From the NCBI GenBank assembly GCA_001189105.1, contig LFCL01000004.1, forward strand, positions 1 to 33,048: a stretch of 33,048 nucleotides of DNA, given 5' to 3'. Both the position numbers and the translations under genes were made by a program. The notes below the pieces were generated by a model. It was not told where the DNA came from. It ran no database searches and saw nothing but the letters and a program-made list of their open reading frames with translations. Shown here in pieces: positions 13,921 through 22,451 of the stretch. This DNA comes from Parcubacteria bacterium C7867-002 (lineage in GTDB: Bacteria > Patescibacteriota > Minisyncoccia > Phycocordibacterales > PALSA-1337). Each line of letters opens with the position of its first letter. Position 1 is the stretch's first letter.

Positions 13921-14574
13921 ATGACTGCACTCAATGATGCTCAACAACGTGCAGTGGAAACCACCGAAGGTCCGGTCCTGATTATCGCTGGAGCAGGGGC
14001 GGGTAAGACTCGAGTCATCACTCATCGTATCCTTCACCTCATCAAACAAGGCACAGCTCCTTCATCGATCATTGCTATCACGTTTACCAACAAAGCAGCC
14101 AAAGAGATGCGTGACCGTGTCCATGCACTTCTTGATGGGAATAAGGACCTCAATCGCCCTGTCTCAATGCGAGAGCGACCATTTGTAAGCACCTTCCACT
14201 CTCTCGGTGTTCATATTATTCGCGAAAATGCAGCACTCCTTGGTCTAACTCGACATTTTACGATTGCCGATCGTTCTGATTCACGTCGTGCAATCAAAGA
14301 GGCACTCGAACGTCTGTCATTGGATCCAAAAAGTTTCGATCCGGGCAAAGTCCTCGGAGCAATTTCCCGTGCCAAAGGGGAAGGGCTCACTCGTCTGGCA
14401 TACACTGATCGCGTTTCGAGTTATTTCGAAGAAACTATCGCGTCGATTTGGGACATCTATGATTCTGTGCTAGCAAAAGAAAAAACACTAGAATCGATGA
14501 GTACCAGGATACCAACCGGGTTCAATATCGTATTGCAAAATATCTGGCCGATGAACACAAAAACATTTGCGTAG
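13921..14574 (+). CDS. UvrD/PcrA-type helicase, N-terminal fragment (broken gene)
   Basis: The ATG at 13921 is preferred over the track's 13864 because MTALNDAQQRAVETTEGPVL is the usual PcrA start, and it lies 8 nt after TAAGAT. Walker A GAGAGKT (about residue 22) and motif Ia (ITFTNKAAKEM), plus STFHSLG, are intact. The frame is true to family up to KEKTLE, then reads unrelated residues to the stop. The next frame resumes with RIDEYQDTN (motif II) at 14493. About 30-40 residues normally between these two points (the LDFDDLL segment) are missing, and the frame is shifted. As it stands the product has no Walker B motif. Confidence 0.85.
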   Translation: MTALNDAQQRAVETTEGPVLIIAGAGAGKTRVITHRILHLIKQGTAPSSIIAITFTNKAAKEMRDRVHALLDGNKDLNRPVSMRERPFVSTFHSLGVHIIRENAALLGLTRHFTIADRSDSRRAIKEALERLSLDPKSFDPGKVLGAISRAKGEGLTRLAYTDRVSSYFEETIASIWDIYDSVLAKEKTLESMSTRIPTGFNIVLQNIWPMNTKTFA

Positions 14575-15770
14575 TGGGCGATATTGACCAAAATATCTAT
14601 AGCTGGCGAGGCGCAACAATCGAAAATATTTTGAATTTTGAAAAAGATTATCCTGATGCAACAGTTATCACGTTGGAGCAAAATTACCGCTCCACGAAGA
14701 ATATCCTTACTGCTGCTAACGATATTATCGAGAAAAATACGATGCGCCGTAAAAAGACACTGTACACGGACAACGATAGTGGCGAAAAACTCTCACTCCT
14801 CAACAACTATACGGAAAATGATGAGGCACGTGCGATCGCCGATGAAACTCGCATATTGATCCAAAAAGGAACTGACCCTCGCAATATCGCCGTGCTCTAT
14901 CGTACCAATTTCCAATCACGCGCCTTGGAAGAATTTTTTATCAAGAAAAACATTCCGTATCAACTGGTTGGGACACGTTTTTTTGAACGCAAAGAAATTA
15001 AAGACACACTGTCTTACATGAGAGCTGCACTCAATAGGGAAGCTTGGGGAGATATTATGCGCTGTATCAATGTGCCCGCTCGCGGCATTGGAAAAGTGAC
15101 AGTTGCAAAAGTGGTGAATGGCAAACGAGATGAGCTACCTCCGGCAATGCAGGTAAAAATTTCAAGTTTCTGGAAACTCCTCGATGATATTGCTGCGGAA
15201 ATAAAAGAAAAGAAACCTTCGGAGGCAGTAAAATTTGTGTTACACGAAACAGGACTTCAAAATTCTCTGCGCGAAGGAACCAGTGAAGATGAAGAACGGA
15301 TTCTCAACGTTCAAGAACTTGTATCGGTTGCAGCTCAGTACGACCATCTCAGTCCCGAAGAAGGAATCGAGATGTTTTTGACAAACGCAGCACTTGCCAG
15401 CGACCAAGATGATTTGGAAAAAGATCAAAATGCCGTAAAACTAATGACGGTTCATGCTTCGAAAGGACTAGAATTTGATTATGTCTTTATCGCTGGCCTC
15501 GAACAAAACCTATTTCCTTTGAAGCATCTAGATGAAGCACATATTAGTCAAGCCGAAGAAGAGGAGGAGCGTCGTATCTTTTATGTAGCCCTGACTCGTG
15601 CTCGCAAAAAAGTATACCTAAGTTATGCTATGGTACGTACTATATACGGATCACAACGAGTGAACACTGCCTCGGAATTCATTGCCGATATTCAAAAACA
15701 CTTGATTCACGACCATAGTTCAGGAAATTCCGGTCTGACGGGTGCAAAAGCAATTTTCATTGATTTTTAG
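14574..15770 (+). CDS. UvrD/PcrA-type helicase, C-terminal fragment (broken gene)
   Basis: In frame from 14493 the sequence runs IDEYQDTNRVQYRIAKYL then VVGDIDQNIYSWRGA (motif III), EQNYRST (motif IV), TVHASKGLEFDYVFIAG (motif V) and YVALTRARKK (motif VI). The helicase is thus complete downstream of the lesion. The track start at 14574 is a GTG overlapping the upstream stop by one base; it would lose motif II. UvrD/PcrA helicases unwind DNA 3'-5' in repair and remove RecA from DNA. KsgA follows after 7 nt. An essential-type gene in this state suggests either assembly error or real decay with a second copy elsewhere. Confidence 0.85.
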   Translation: MGDIDQNIYSWRGATIENILNFEKDYPDATVITLEQNYRSTKNILTAANDIIEKNTMRRKKTLYTDNDSGEKLSLLNNYTENDEARAIADETRILIQKGTDPRNIAVLYRTNFQSRALEEFFIKKNIPYQLVGTRFFERKEIKDTLSYMRAALNREAWGDIMRCINVPARGIGKVTVAKVVNGKRDELPPAMQVKISSFWKLLDDIAAEIKEKKPSEAVKFVLHETGLQNSLREGTSEDEERILNVQELVSVAAQYDHLSPEEGIEMFLTNAALASDQDDLEKDQNAVKLMTVHASKGLEFDYVFIAGLEQNLFPLKHLDEAHISQAEEEEERRIFYVALTRARKKVYLSYAMVRTIYGSQRVNTASEFIADIQKHLIHDHSSGNSGLTGAKAIFIDF

Positions 15771-15777
15771 CCATTTT

Positions 15778-16593
15778 ATGACACTGATAGCAAAAAAGTC
15801 ACTTGGGCAACACTTTTTGAAGTCAGCCTCGGCGCTTCAGAAGATTCTTGAGGCTGCCCATATCGAAATACAGGAGACAGTACTTGAAATCGGACCAGGT
15901 ACCGGCATTTTGACCGATGAATTACTCCGAATGAGCGGCCGTGTTGTAGCCGTAGAAAAAGACGACCGTGCGTATGCACTCCTCCAAGAAAAATATACTG
16001 CCGAGATAGCAGCAGGGAAGCTCGATCTTATTCATGGTGATATTTTGACCATCGACCGAAACAAGATTGGATTGAGTGACACTCACTACGCAGTTGTAGC
16101 AAATATTCCGTATTATATTACCGGGGCAATCCTCGAATCTTTTTTGGAACACGAACCTCGACCCAATCGAATGGTTCTTTTGGTGCAAAAAGAGGTTGCT
16201 GAGCGAATTATCGCCCGATCTGGCAAAGAAAGTATCCTTTCGGTGTCAGTAAAGGCTTTTGGAACACCACGAATCGTGGCCGTGGTACCCCGTGGGGCTT
16301 TTGTACCACCACCAACCGTCGATTCTGCCATTATTGAAATCCGAGATATTGGAAAAAACACTCTTTTTGGAACAGGAGAGGGGAAAATCGATAGTAAAAA
16401 GTTCTTTTCACTCATAAAAACTGCTTTTGCCCATAAAAGAAAGTTTGCAATACGAAATGTGGAACCACTCTATGACAAAAAAGCTCTCGAAACTGCCTGG
16501 GAACACGTAAAACTGACTCCAAACGTTCGTGCCGAGGATATTTCAGTACAAAAATGGTGTGAACTAAGTAGTTTTCTTAATGGAACACACTAG
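15778..16593 (+). CDS. rsmA: 16S rRNA (adenine-N6) dimethyltransferase KsgA
   Basis: The chosen start gives MTLIAKKSLGQHFLKS, the normal KsgA N-terminus; the track's start adds 12 unrelated residues. SAM-binding motifs follow: VLEIGPGTGILTDELL (about residue 37), VVAVEKD, and the catalytic NIPYYITG (about 110), which is NLPY in most relatives. The C-terminal PFVPPPxVDS-like element appears as FVPPPTVDSAII. At 271 residues it is full length. It dimethylates two adjacent adenosines in helix 45 of 16S rRNA during 30S maturation. It lies 7 nt after the helicase stop and ahead of the 33-bp inverted repeat. Confidence 0.95.
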   Translation: MTLIAKKSLGQHFLKSASALQKILEAAHIEIQETVLEIGPGTGILTDELLRMSGRVVAVEKDDRAYALLQEKYTAEIAAGKLDLIHGDILTIDRNKIGLSDTHYAVVANIPYYITGAILESFLEHEPRPNRMVLLVQKEVAERIIARSGKESILSVSVKAFGTPRIVAVVPRGAFVPPPTVDSAIIEIRDIGKNTLFGTGEGKIDSKKFFSLIKTAFAHKRKFAIRNVEPLYDKKALETAWEHVKLTPNVRAEDISVQKWCELSSFLNGTH

Positions 16594-16594
16594 G

Positions 16595-16698
16595 ACCCGG
16601 GGAAGAGTGTGCCCTTACACTCAAAACCAGATAAAGTGCCTATCGTGCGCCTCAGTGATAATCTTGTTTTGAGTGTAAGGGCACACTCTTCCCCGGGT
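16595..16698. repeat. 33-bp perfect inverted repeat with 38-nt loop
   Basis: The left arm (16595-16627, ACCCGGGGAAGAGTGTGCCC...) is the exact complement of the right arm (16666-16698). It begins 2 nt after the ksgA stop. The stem is far longer than an ordinary terminator and has no T-run. A transcript would form a duplex long enough to be an RNase III substrate. It could be a mobile palindromic element or a strong transcription barrier isolating the secretion cluster that follows. The rest of the 180-nt gap carries only the next promoter. Confidence 0.85.
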
Positions 16699-16755
16699 TC
16701 ATCCAACTTCTTCAATTCTGTGCATAAGTAAGGGGATATACGAAGCAAAAACTGC

Positions 16756-16761
16756 TATAAT
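16756..16761 (+). promoter_or_regulatory. -10 box (extended, TGCTATAAT) at the head of the secretion cluster
   Basis: TGCTATAAT is an extended -10 element. It ends 12 nt before the first ATG of the cluster, so the leader would be only a few nucleotides long. Confidence 0.55.
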
Positions 16762-16773
16762 TTATCTCGTATT

Positions 16774-17670
16774 ATGACTGCTTACCCTCGCACACAAACT
16801 GTTGTAACTTTTATCGTATGTGCGGTAGTGATTATAGGCGTGGCCACCTATGTGTACGGGGGATCTCTGGCTACATTGAGAAGCAAAAAAGGTTCAAGTG
16901 TGGCCGTTATTTCAGCCACATCGACTCCGACGGACCAACTTGTAGAAACCGCAAGCTGGAAGGAAACATTTTTTAATGTAACAGATGCAAACAATAACGA
17001 ATACGAAACTTCATCAGCCACACATGTTTCAACTGGCGCAGAAACAGAAAAAATAACCGCAACCGACATTTTTGGTCGTGAATTCTTTTCAAAATACATG
17101 ACATTGCGTCAAACAGGCATGATTGCAAATTCGGATGCAAAAGATGCCTTGGTTGATCAGATTATAGAAAGCGGACACATGATTACCGATGGTCCCAAAG
17201 TTTATACCTTGGCAGATTTAACCATTTCAGCCGTAGAAGATGATGCGAGTCGTGCAGCATATGCCAATGCAGTCGCACACACAATGTTGTCTCATCAGCC
17301 AGCCGAACATGAAGGAGTAATCGCCAAAGAAGCTTTGGAAACAGGGAACAACGAACGGTTGGCGGACATAGATCCGATCATCGTTGCCTATAGCACAGTT
17401 CGTTCGGACCTCCTTGCCATACCAACACCACTGTCAGCCGCCCAATATCATCTGAACCTGGTAAACGGAATGAGTGAAGCGGTAGCAAACGCTGTTTCAC
17501 TTCGAAATGCCATCACTGATCCGCTTCAGACACTTGCCACCCTTTCTCGATATCAGGCAACCGAGAAAAACGTGTTTGATACCGTAGTAAATTTACGCGC
17601 GTATTTCAATAATTACGGCATCACCTTTAGTCCAGCCGATAGTGCCTACAGTGTCTTCTCCTTAAAATAA
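16774..17670 (+). CDS. Membrane-anchored protein, first gene of the secretion-like cluster
   Basis: I do not recognise a family. An N-terminal hydrophobic segment (VVTFIVCAVVIIGVATYVYG, about residues 10-29) would act as an uncleaved anchor. About 265 mostly helical residues outside the membrane follow, with Ala-rich stretches such as ASRAAYANAVAHTML. The product is 298 residues. It is separated from the next ORF by a single base, so the two are probably translated together. Its place at the head of the VirB-like genes suggests a structural subunit or assembly partner. Confidence 0.7.
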   Translation: MTAYPRTQTVVTFIVCAVVIIGVATYVYGGSLATLRSKKGSSVAVISATSTPTDQLVETASWKETFFNVTDANNNEYETSSATHVSTGAETEKITATDIFGREFFSKYMTLRQTGMIANSDAKDALVDQIIESGHMITDGPKVYTLADLTISAVEDDASRAAYANAVAHTMLSHQPAEHEGVIAKEALETGNNERLADIDPIIVAYSTVRSDLLAIPTPLSAAQYHLNLVNGMSEAVANAVSLRNAITDPLQTLATLSRYQATEKNVFDTVVNLRAYFNNYGITFSPADSAYSVFSLK

Positions 17671-17671
17671 T

Positions 17672-19294
17672 ATGAGTTTTTCACTTTCTGCAAAAAAGAT
17701 ACTCTGCTCAATCCTGATGGTAGGCATCATGTTTCCGACTTTTGCACGCATCACTCACGCACAACTTGCAGTTACCGATCCAGTCAATACGGTACAAGGT
17801 GTCCTTCAAGTGATTCAGGGAAGCGCCCAGTCATTCCTACAAAACTCCTTGGTCTATAAGGAATTTGTCATGGACTTGCTTCTCAACCTGGTAGCCAAGC
17901 AACTCATTCGGACAATGACACAGAGTATCGTGAACTGGATCAATTCCGGCTTTAGTGGAAGTCCAGCCTTCCTAACTGATCCAGGTTCATTCTTTTTGGA
18001 TGCTGCAGACCAAATCACCGGTGCCATGCTTGATCAAGATGGTCCATTGGCCTCACTGTGTACGCCATTCAGCTTTGATATACGTCTTTCCTTGGCTCTC
18101 CAGGTTTCAAGTCGTGCACACCAACGCTACACGTGTACCCTGGGTACAATTATCCAAAATACTCGTGATGCTGCCGCACGAGGTGTGACTATCAATGGAT
18201 TTATGGCTGGTGACTTTTCCCAGGGTGGATGGCCTGCATTCCTTGCTCTCTCTACCGAACCTCAAAACAACTATTCAAGTGCATCGCTCTATGCCTACAG
18301 CGATCTGTTGTCACGAATTGCCAAGAAGGAAGCTGCTATCAACGTTGACCTCAACCGCGGCCGAGGATTTATGTCATGGACAAAATGTGAAGACGTAACA
18401 GGATCAATTGGAGCAGGAGGAACACTCACTAGTCCTCAGCAAGATGCTCAACTCAATCAACCAGGCAATCAAACTGTCCAAACAGGTAAAGCTGAAGATA
18501 GGGAAGATACCAGTATCAAGAAAACCACAGACAAAACAACAGGTCTTGTAAAATACGAACGCTGCAAAACAGAAACTCCAGGTTCTATTATTGAAAATAC
18601 TCTCAGTAATCAACTTGGCTCTGGCGTACGTCAACTTGAACTTGCAGATGAAATAAATGAAATCGCTGGAGCCTTGGTCAATCAACTCGTCACTGCGATT
18701 CTTACGACTGGTCTCAATGCAGTCAGTGGCAGTTCGAGTGGGGGACCATCGACGGTCAGCAAAATTTTGGGTGAAGGCACTCAATCTGTCGCCCAAGTAC
18801 AAAAACTGGGCAAACAATTGGCAAACGACCTCAAACCATATCTCACTCGTGACCAAGATGTCGTGGAAAATTATCAAAAAGCTGTTGTTGCTGCCCAGGG
18901 TGCCCAGGAAAAGTTTGTCGCGGTGCGCGCATGCTGGATCCAGAAAAACGTTCCTTCACAAGCTGCACAAATTGATGCCGCAATTGCAGCAAAAGTAACT
19001 CCGTTGCTCAGCGCTGTCACAACCAAACTCCAAGAAGCCTCAACGACGATGGAAACATTGCTCGCAATTCAACAGATCGCCCTGACCGCAACTACCACAG
19101 CACAACTCCAACCAGCATCCGAGGCTTTCTCCGATCTGCTTCGCCAACAAGCACTCCAAAGTGTCTCCGATCTCCAAGAATCAAAGGATGCCCTCAAGGA
19201 TACACGCCGCGATGCAAGCAAACTCGAAGATGAGGCTGCGGCACTCATGAAAGCGTGTCAGGCATACAGCTCCTCGTCCACATCAACACCATGA
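17672..19294 (+). CDS. Exported helical protein of the Patescibacteria VirB6-associated cluster
   Basis: A signal-like N-terminus (KILCSILMVGIMFPTFARITHA) is followed by a helical region (QLIRTMTQSIVNWINSGFSG, then SPAFLTDPGSFFLDAADQIT). I associate that pattern with a protein found next to VirB6-like genes in Parcubacteria; this is recalled, not searched. Cysteines at LCTPF, YTCTL and SWTKCED could form disulfides. The C-terminal ~200 residues are Gln/Ala-rich and predicted coiled coil. At 540 residues it ends in TGA overlapping the ATG of the VirB6-like gene (ATGA), so translation is coupled. Probable extracytoplasmic partner of the VirB6-like channel. Confidence 0.7.
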   Translation: MSFSLSAKKILCSILMVGIMFPTFARITHAQLAVTDPVNTVQGVLQVIQGSAQSFLQNSLVYKEFVMDLLLNLVAKQLIRTMTQSIVNWINSGFSGSPAFLTDPGSFFLDAADQITGAMLDQDGPLASLCTPFSFDIRLSLALQVSSRAHQRYTCTLGTIIQNTRDAAARGVTINGFMAGDFSQGGWPAFLALSTEPQNNYSSASLYAYSDLLSRIAKKEAAINVDLNRGRGFMSWTKCEDVTGSIGAGGTLTSPQQDAQLNQPGNQTVQTGKAEDREDTSIKKTTDKTTGLVKYERCKTETPGSIIENTLSNQLGSGVRQLELADEINEIAGALVNQLVTAILTTGLNAVSGSSSGGPSTVSKILGEGTQSVAQVQKLGKQLANDLKPYLTRDQDVVENYQKAVVAAQGAQEKFVAVRACWIQKNVPSQAAQIDAAIAAKVTPLLSAVTTKLQEASTTMETLLAIQQIALTATTTAQLQPASEAFSDLLRQQALQSVSDLQESKDALKDTRRDASKLEDEAAALMKACQAYSSSSTSTP

Positions 19295-21435
19295 AGAAAT
19301 TCTCCTTAAAACTTCCAACACTCTGCTTGGCCATTTTCGGAACATGGTTTCTGGGAACACAGCTGGCTCACGCTGAGATAGTTACAAGTCTTCTTGGTTT
19401 TGAAGGTCTTTCGGTGATAATTGCTCAGGTCCTGGCTAATGTATTAAATACGTTCCAGATGATTGCTGCCTGGATATTGGCCATGGCTGGCTTCCTGTTG
19501 AACTATTCCATCAACCTAACCCTCCAGATGAAGACGTTCCTGGAACAGACACCGGCAATCTATACTACTTGGAAAGCGCTCCGAGATATTAGCGGCTTGT
19601 TCATCATCTTTTTCCTCTTGTATGCTGCAATAAAACTCATTCTGAGTATTCAAGATGCAAAATTTGGTAGCCTGATCAAGAACATCGTGGTTGCAGGGGT
19701 ACTTATTAACTTTAGTTTCTTCTTTGCCAGTCTTGGAATAGATGTGTCGAACATTGTTTCGATTCAACTCTACAATGCCATTGCACCCGCCAATACCCTC
19801 AATGTAGGTAATTTGAGTCCTACTGGAGTAACCGAACGTATTGGCGACGGAGGATTATCCGATGTCTTTATGAAATCACTCAAAATTCCTGCACTCTACG
19901 ATACCAACGCAAAACTTACTCCCGCCGGACAAGTAGCAGCGGCAGGTGGAGCATGGACGGCTCCTATCAAGATTATTCTCATGGGTAGCGCATCGATCAT
20001 TATCATGTTAGCAGCTGCATTGAGTTTTGCCGCTGCTGCTTTTGCGTTTATTATTCGGTTCGTAGTACTCATATTCCTTCTGGCATTTTCACCAATCTGG
20101 TTTGCTTCACATATCGTTCCGGAAATAGGGGATTATGCAAAAAAATGGACCAATGCATATAAAGGTATGTTGATATTCATGCCTGCATACTTACTCCTCA
20201 TGTATTTGGCCTTAAATGTACTCACGACGAGTCCATTCCTCGGAGGTACTGACATTGCCAATGCTGCAGCAAGTGTTGGCACAGGTAGCACGGTATGGTA
20301 TTCCAGCATCCTAACGCTTTCCATCAACGCAGTCATTGTCATGATACTCCTCAACTTTCCACTGGTCGCTGCCATCAGTATCGGTGGGGGAACAGTTAAA
20401 TTCGCCAACGCCACCGTTCAAGGAGCTTCACGATGGGTACGCAATAACACCGTTGGTGCAGCGAGTACTCGTATTATCGGAGGAGCAGCAAATTATATTG
20501 ATAAAAAGGTTGGTGGAACACGAATTGGAAACACTCTCATTGCCCGAGATATTAGAGGTGCAACAACTGGTGCACTAGCTAAAAATAAGTTTGGTACTGG
20601 TCGCTCATATGAGGATTTGAATAAGATAAATAAAGATATAAAGACAAAAGACAAAGAAATTGGCCGTATTGCACTTGTTAACACATTGATAAAAAAGAAC
20701 GCTCCATTAAAGGAAGTAGCTGCCGCCGTTAAAGATATGGGTGATAAAGAAAAACTCGCCCTTGGAGCAGAGACACTTGCCGATCCACGAGTAGCAGCTC
20801 AATTAAAGGGTTCTGATTTTGAAGCAATCAAGAAATCTGATGACTTTAGTGACGAAGAAAAGAAGGCTGTCTCTGATGCACGAACACGTGCACTTGAAGA
20901 TGCTGTTAAGGCTAGTGAAGCTGGCGATGCAACTACCCTTAACCATATGATAGGGAATATGGACGGTAAAGATCTCCTAAAATTTGCAGAAAAGAAGGCT
21001 GATATACTTACAAATGCCAACTTTGTTCTGCATCTCAAGCAATCACAACTGAAAACTATGGATGATGAAGGTTTAGATATAGATACCAAAAAGAAAATTG
21101 CTGAAACAATTCTTAAGACCAGTCCTCCTCATAAATCGGTTGGATTTATTAAGAAAAACAAAGCTTCTTGGGGTGTAGAGGAAGAAGCAAAAAAAGATGA
21201 GAAGAAACAACCCCAAGTTATAGCTGCCGTGGGCGGAACATCTAAACCTGAACCTGAGGCCATATTTATTCCTCAATTAAAGAAAACTGAGTCATCACCT
21301 ATATTTATTCCTCCATCTTCACCGAACCCTCCTAAGTTCAGTAAGACCTACGCGGCTGAAAGTAACTTAGGCATAGGAAAAAAACCACCCATTATTATTC
21401 CTCCTCAAAATCCTCCTAAATTTGGTAATAATTAA
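19291..21435 (+). CDS. VirB6/TrbL-like polytopic membrane protein
   Basis: The start at 19291 (MKKFSLKLPTLC) gives a signal-like first helix and an ATGA overlap with the previous gene; the track start adds 12 out-of-context residues. The N-terminal ~400 residues carry several membrane helices (e.g. LFIIFFLLYAAIKLILSI, ASIIIMLAAALSFAAAAFAF, AVIVMILLNFPLVAAISIGG), the layout of VirB6/TrbL channel subunits. The next ~230 residues are charged and helical, presumably cytoplasmic. The tail repeats a short motif: IFIPQLKK, IFIPPSSPNPPKF and IIIPPQNPPKF. Such tails could dock soluble partners. The product is 714 residues. Confidence 0.82.
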   Translation: MKKFSLKLPTLCLAIFGTWFLGTQLAHAEIVTSLLGFEGLSVIIAQVLANVLNTFQMIAAWILAMAGFLLNYSINLTLQMKTFLEQTPAIYTTWKALRDISGLFIIFFLLYAAIKLILSIQDAKFGSLIKNIVVAGVLINFSFFFASLGIDVSNIVSIQLYNAIAPANTLNVGNLSPTGVTERIGDGGLSDVFMKSLKIPALYDTNAKLTPAGQVAAAGGAWTAPIKIILMGSASIIIMLAAALSFAAAAFAFIIRFVVLIFLLAFSPIWFASHIVPEIGDYAKKWTNAYKGMLIFMPAYLLLMYLALNVLTTSPFLGGTDIANAAASVGTGSTVWYSSILTLSINAVIVMILLNFPLVAAISIGGGTVKFANATVQGASRWVRNNTVGAASTRIIGGAANYIDKKVGGTRIGNTLIARDIRGATTGALAKNKFGTGRSYEDLNKINKDIKTKDKEIGRIALVNTLIKKNAPLKEVAAAVKDMGDKEKLALGAETLADPRVAAQLKGSDFEAIKKSDDFSDEEKKAVSDARTRALEDAVKASEAGDATTLNHMIGNMDGKDLLKFAEKKADILTNANFVLHLKQSQLKTMDDEGLDIDTKKKIAETILKTSPPHKSVGFIKKNKASWGVEEEAKKDEKKQPQVIAAVGGTSKPEPEAIFIPQLKKTESSPIFIPPSSPNPPKFSKTYAAESNLGIGKKPPIIIPPQNPPKFGNN

Positions 21436-21447
21436 TCAGATAAACAC

Positions 21448-21987
21448 ATGGAAAATATACCTAAACAATTCAAAGATTTGGCTGAGTCAGCAGAACTCTA
21501 CGATCAATCAGAAAAGGTTGGTGAGAAGTTTGGCCTGATGATCGATCAGATAGGGGAGCTTGATGCAGAAATAAGAGGAGTCCTCTTGGGTCTTTTCAAG
21601 CCTGCAGATTTTCCTCAGCATCTTGTAGAGCGTCTTGAAATCAAATCTGATGTCGCACAAAAAATCACCGAAGAAGTAAACAAGGAAATCTTCCAGGTAA
21701 TCAAAGCCAAACTCCAAGCCGAAACACCTCCTGAAAACATTCATTCCGACCTCGAAAAGGTTGGGGGATTCACCATAGAAGAAGAGAGCGCGCCGTTACA
21801 CCACCCAGAACCTCAACCTCATACAGAACCACTGGTAGACCATCTGCTTTCCAAGCCCACCTATGTTCCTCAGGAAAAAGTTCAGGTCACTCCTGCTGCT
21901 CCCACCACTCTTGTTACCCCTGTAAAACCTGCGGAGCCGGTGAAAAAACCGACCGGACCAGATCTCTACAGGGAACCAATAGAATAA
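21448..21987 (+). CDS. Small cytoplasmic protein of the secretion-like cluster
   Basis: I do not recognise a named family. The 179-residue protein has no signal or membrane segment. Residues 1-100 are helical and acidic (AELYDQSEKVGEKFGLMIDQ). The rest is a proline-rich tail (PEPQPHTEPLVDH, then VTPAAPTTLVTPVKPAEPVK). The tail style recalls the VirB6-like C-terminus just upstream. The gene lies 12 nt after virB6-like and 28 nt before the PrgI-like gene. An adaptor between the channel and the ATPase is possible but only inferred from position. Confidence 0.65.
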   Translation: MENIPKQFKDLAESAELYDQSEKVGEKFGLMIDQIGELDAEIRGVLLGLFKPADFPQHLVERLEIKSDVAQKITEEVNKEIFQVIKAKLQAETPPENIHSDLEKVGGFTIEEESAPLHHPEPQPHTEPLVDHLLSKPTYVPQEKVQVTPAAPTTLVTPVKPAEPVKKPTGPDLYREPIE

Positions 21988-22002
21988 CCAGGGGGTGTGA
22001 TG

Positions 22003-22008
22003 TATAAT
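22003..22008 (+). promoter_or_regulatory. -10 box (TATAAT) ahead of the PrgI-like gene
   Basis: TATAAT ends 7 nt before the ATG at 22016, which predicts an internal leaderless promoter for prgI-like, traC-like and virB4. Confidence 0.55.
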
Positions 22009-22015
22009 ATGAGTG

Positions 22016-22450
22016 ATGCGTTTTCAAGTTCCTCAATTTATCGAAGTCGAAGATAAGATCTTTGGCCCGCTCACCCTCAAACAGTTTATTTACCTGGCTG
22101 GTGGTGGGGGATTGTCATTCCTGGTATACATCTTCCTCAAAAATTTTGTTCTGGCATTTATTCCTATCGCTCTCATTCTTACCATTTCCAGTGCACTGGC
22201 TTTCTACAAGCTCAACAACAGACCTTTCATAACCATCGCCGAAGCAGCTTTCAAATATTACACCAATGCCAAACTCTATATTTGGAAGAAACAAGACAAG
22301 GTCAAACCTGCGGACACGCGCACGGCACTCAACGATGTCAAGACCTATGCCTCGGTGATGGTTCCAAAAATTTCAGATAGTAAGCTCAAGGATATGACCT
22401 GGAGTTTGGATATTAAGGAAAGTTTATATTCAGACCGCAACCAAAAATAA
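22016..22450 (+). CDS. PrgI/VirB3-like small membrane protein
   Basis: The ATG at 22016 (MRFQVPQFIEVEDKIFGPLT) is preferred over the track's GTG one codon earlier; the opening is typical of PrgI-family proteins. Two adjacent hydrophobic helices follow (FIYLAGGGGLSFLVYIFL and FVLAFIPIALILTISSALAF, about residues 22-64), then a soluble tail. PrgI resembles VirB3 and is regularly encoded just before VirB4 in type IV secretion loci, as here. It is thought to sit in the inner membrane and recruit the ATPase. At 144 residues it is a usual size. Confidence 0.82.
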   Translation: MRFQVPQFIEVEDKIFGPLTLKQFIYLAGGGGLSFLVYIFLKNFVLAFIPIALILTISSALAFYKLNNRPFITIAEAAFKYYTNAKLYIWKKQDKVKPADTRTALNDVKTYASVMVPKISDSKLKDMTWSLDIKESLYSDRNQK

Positions 22451-22451
22451 C

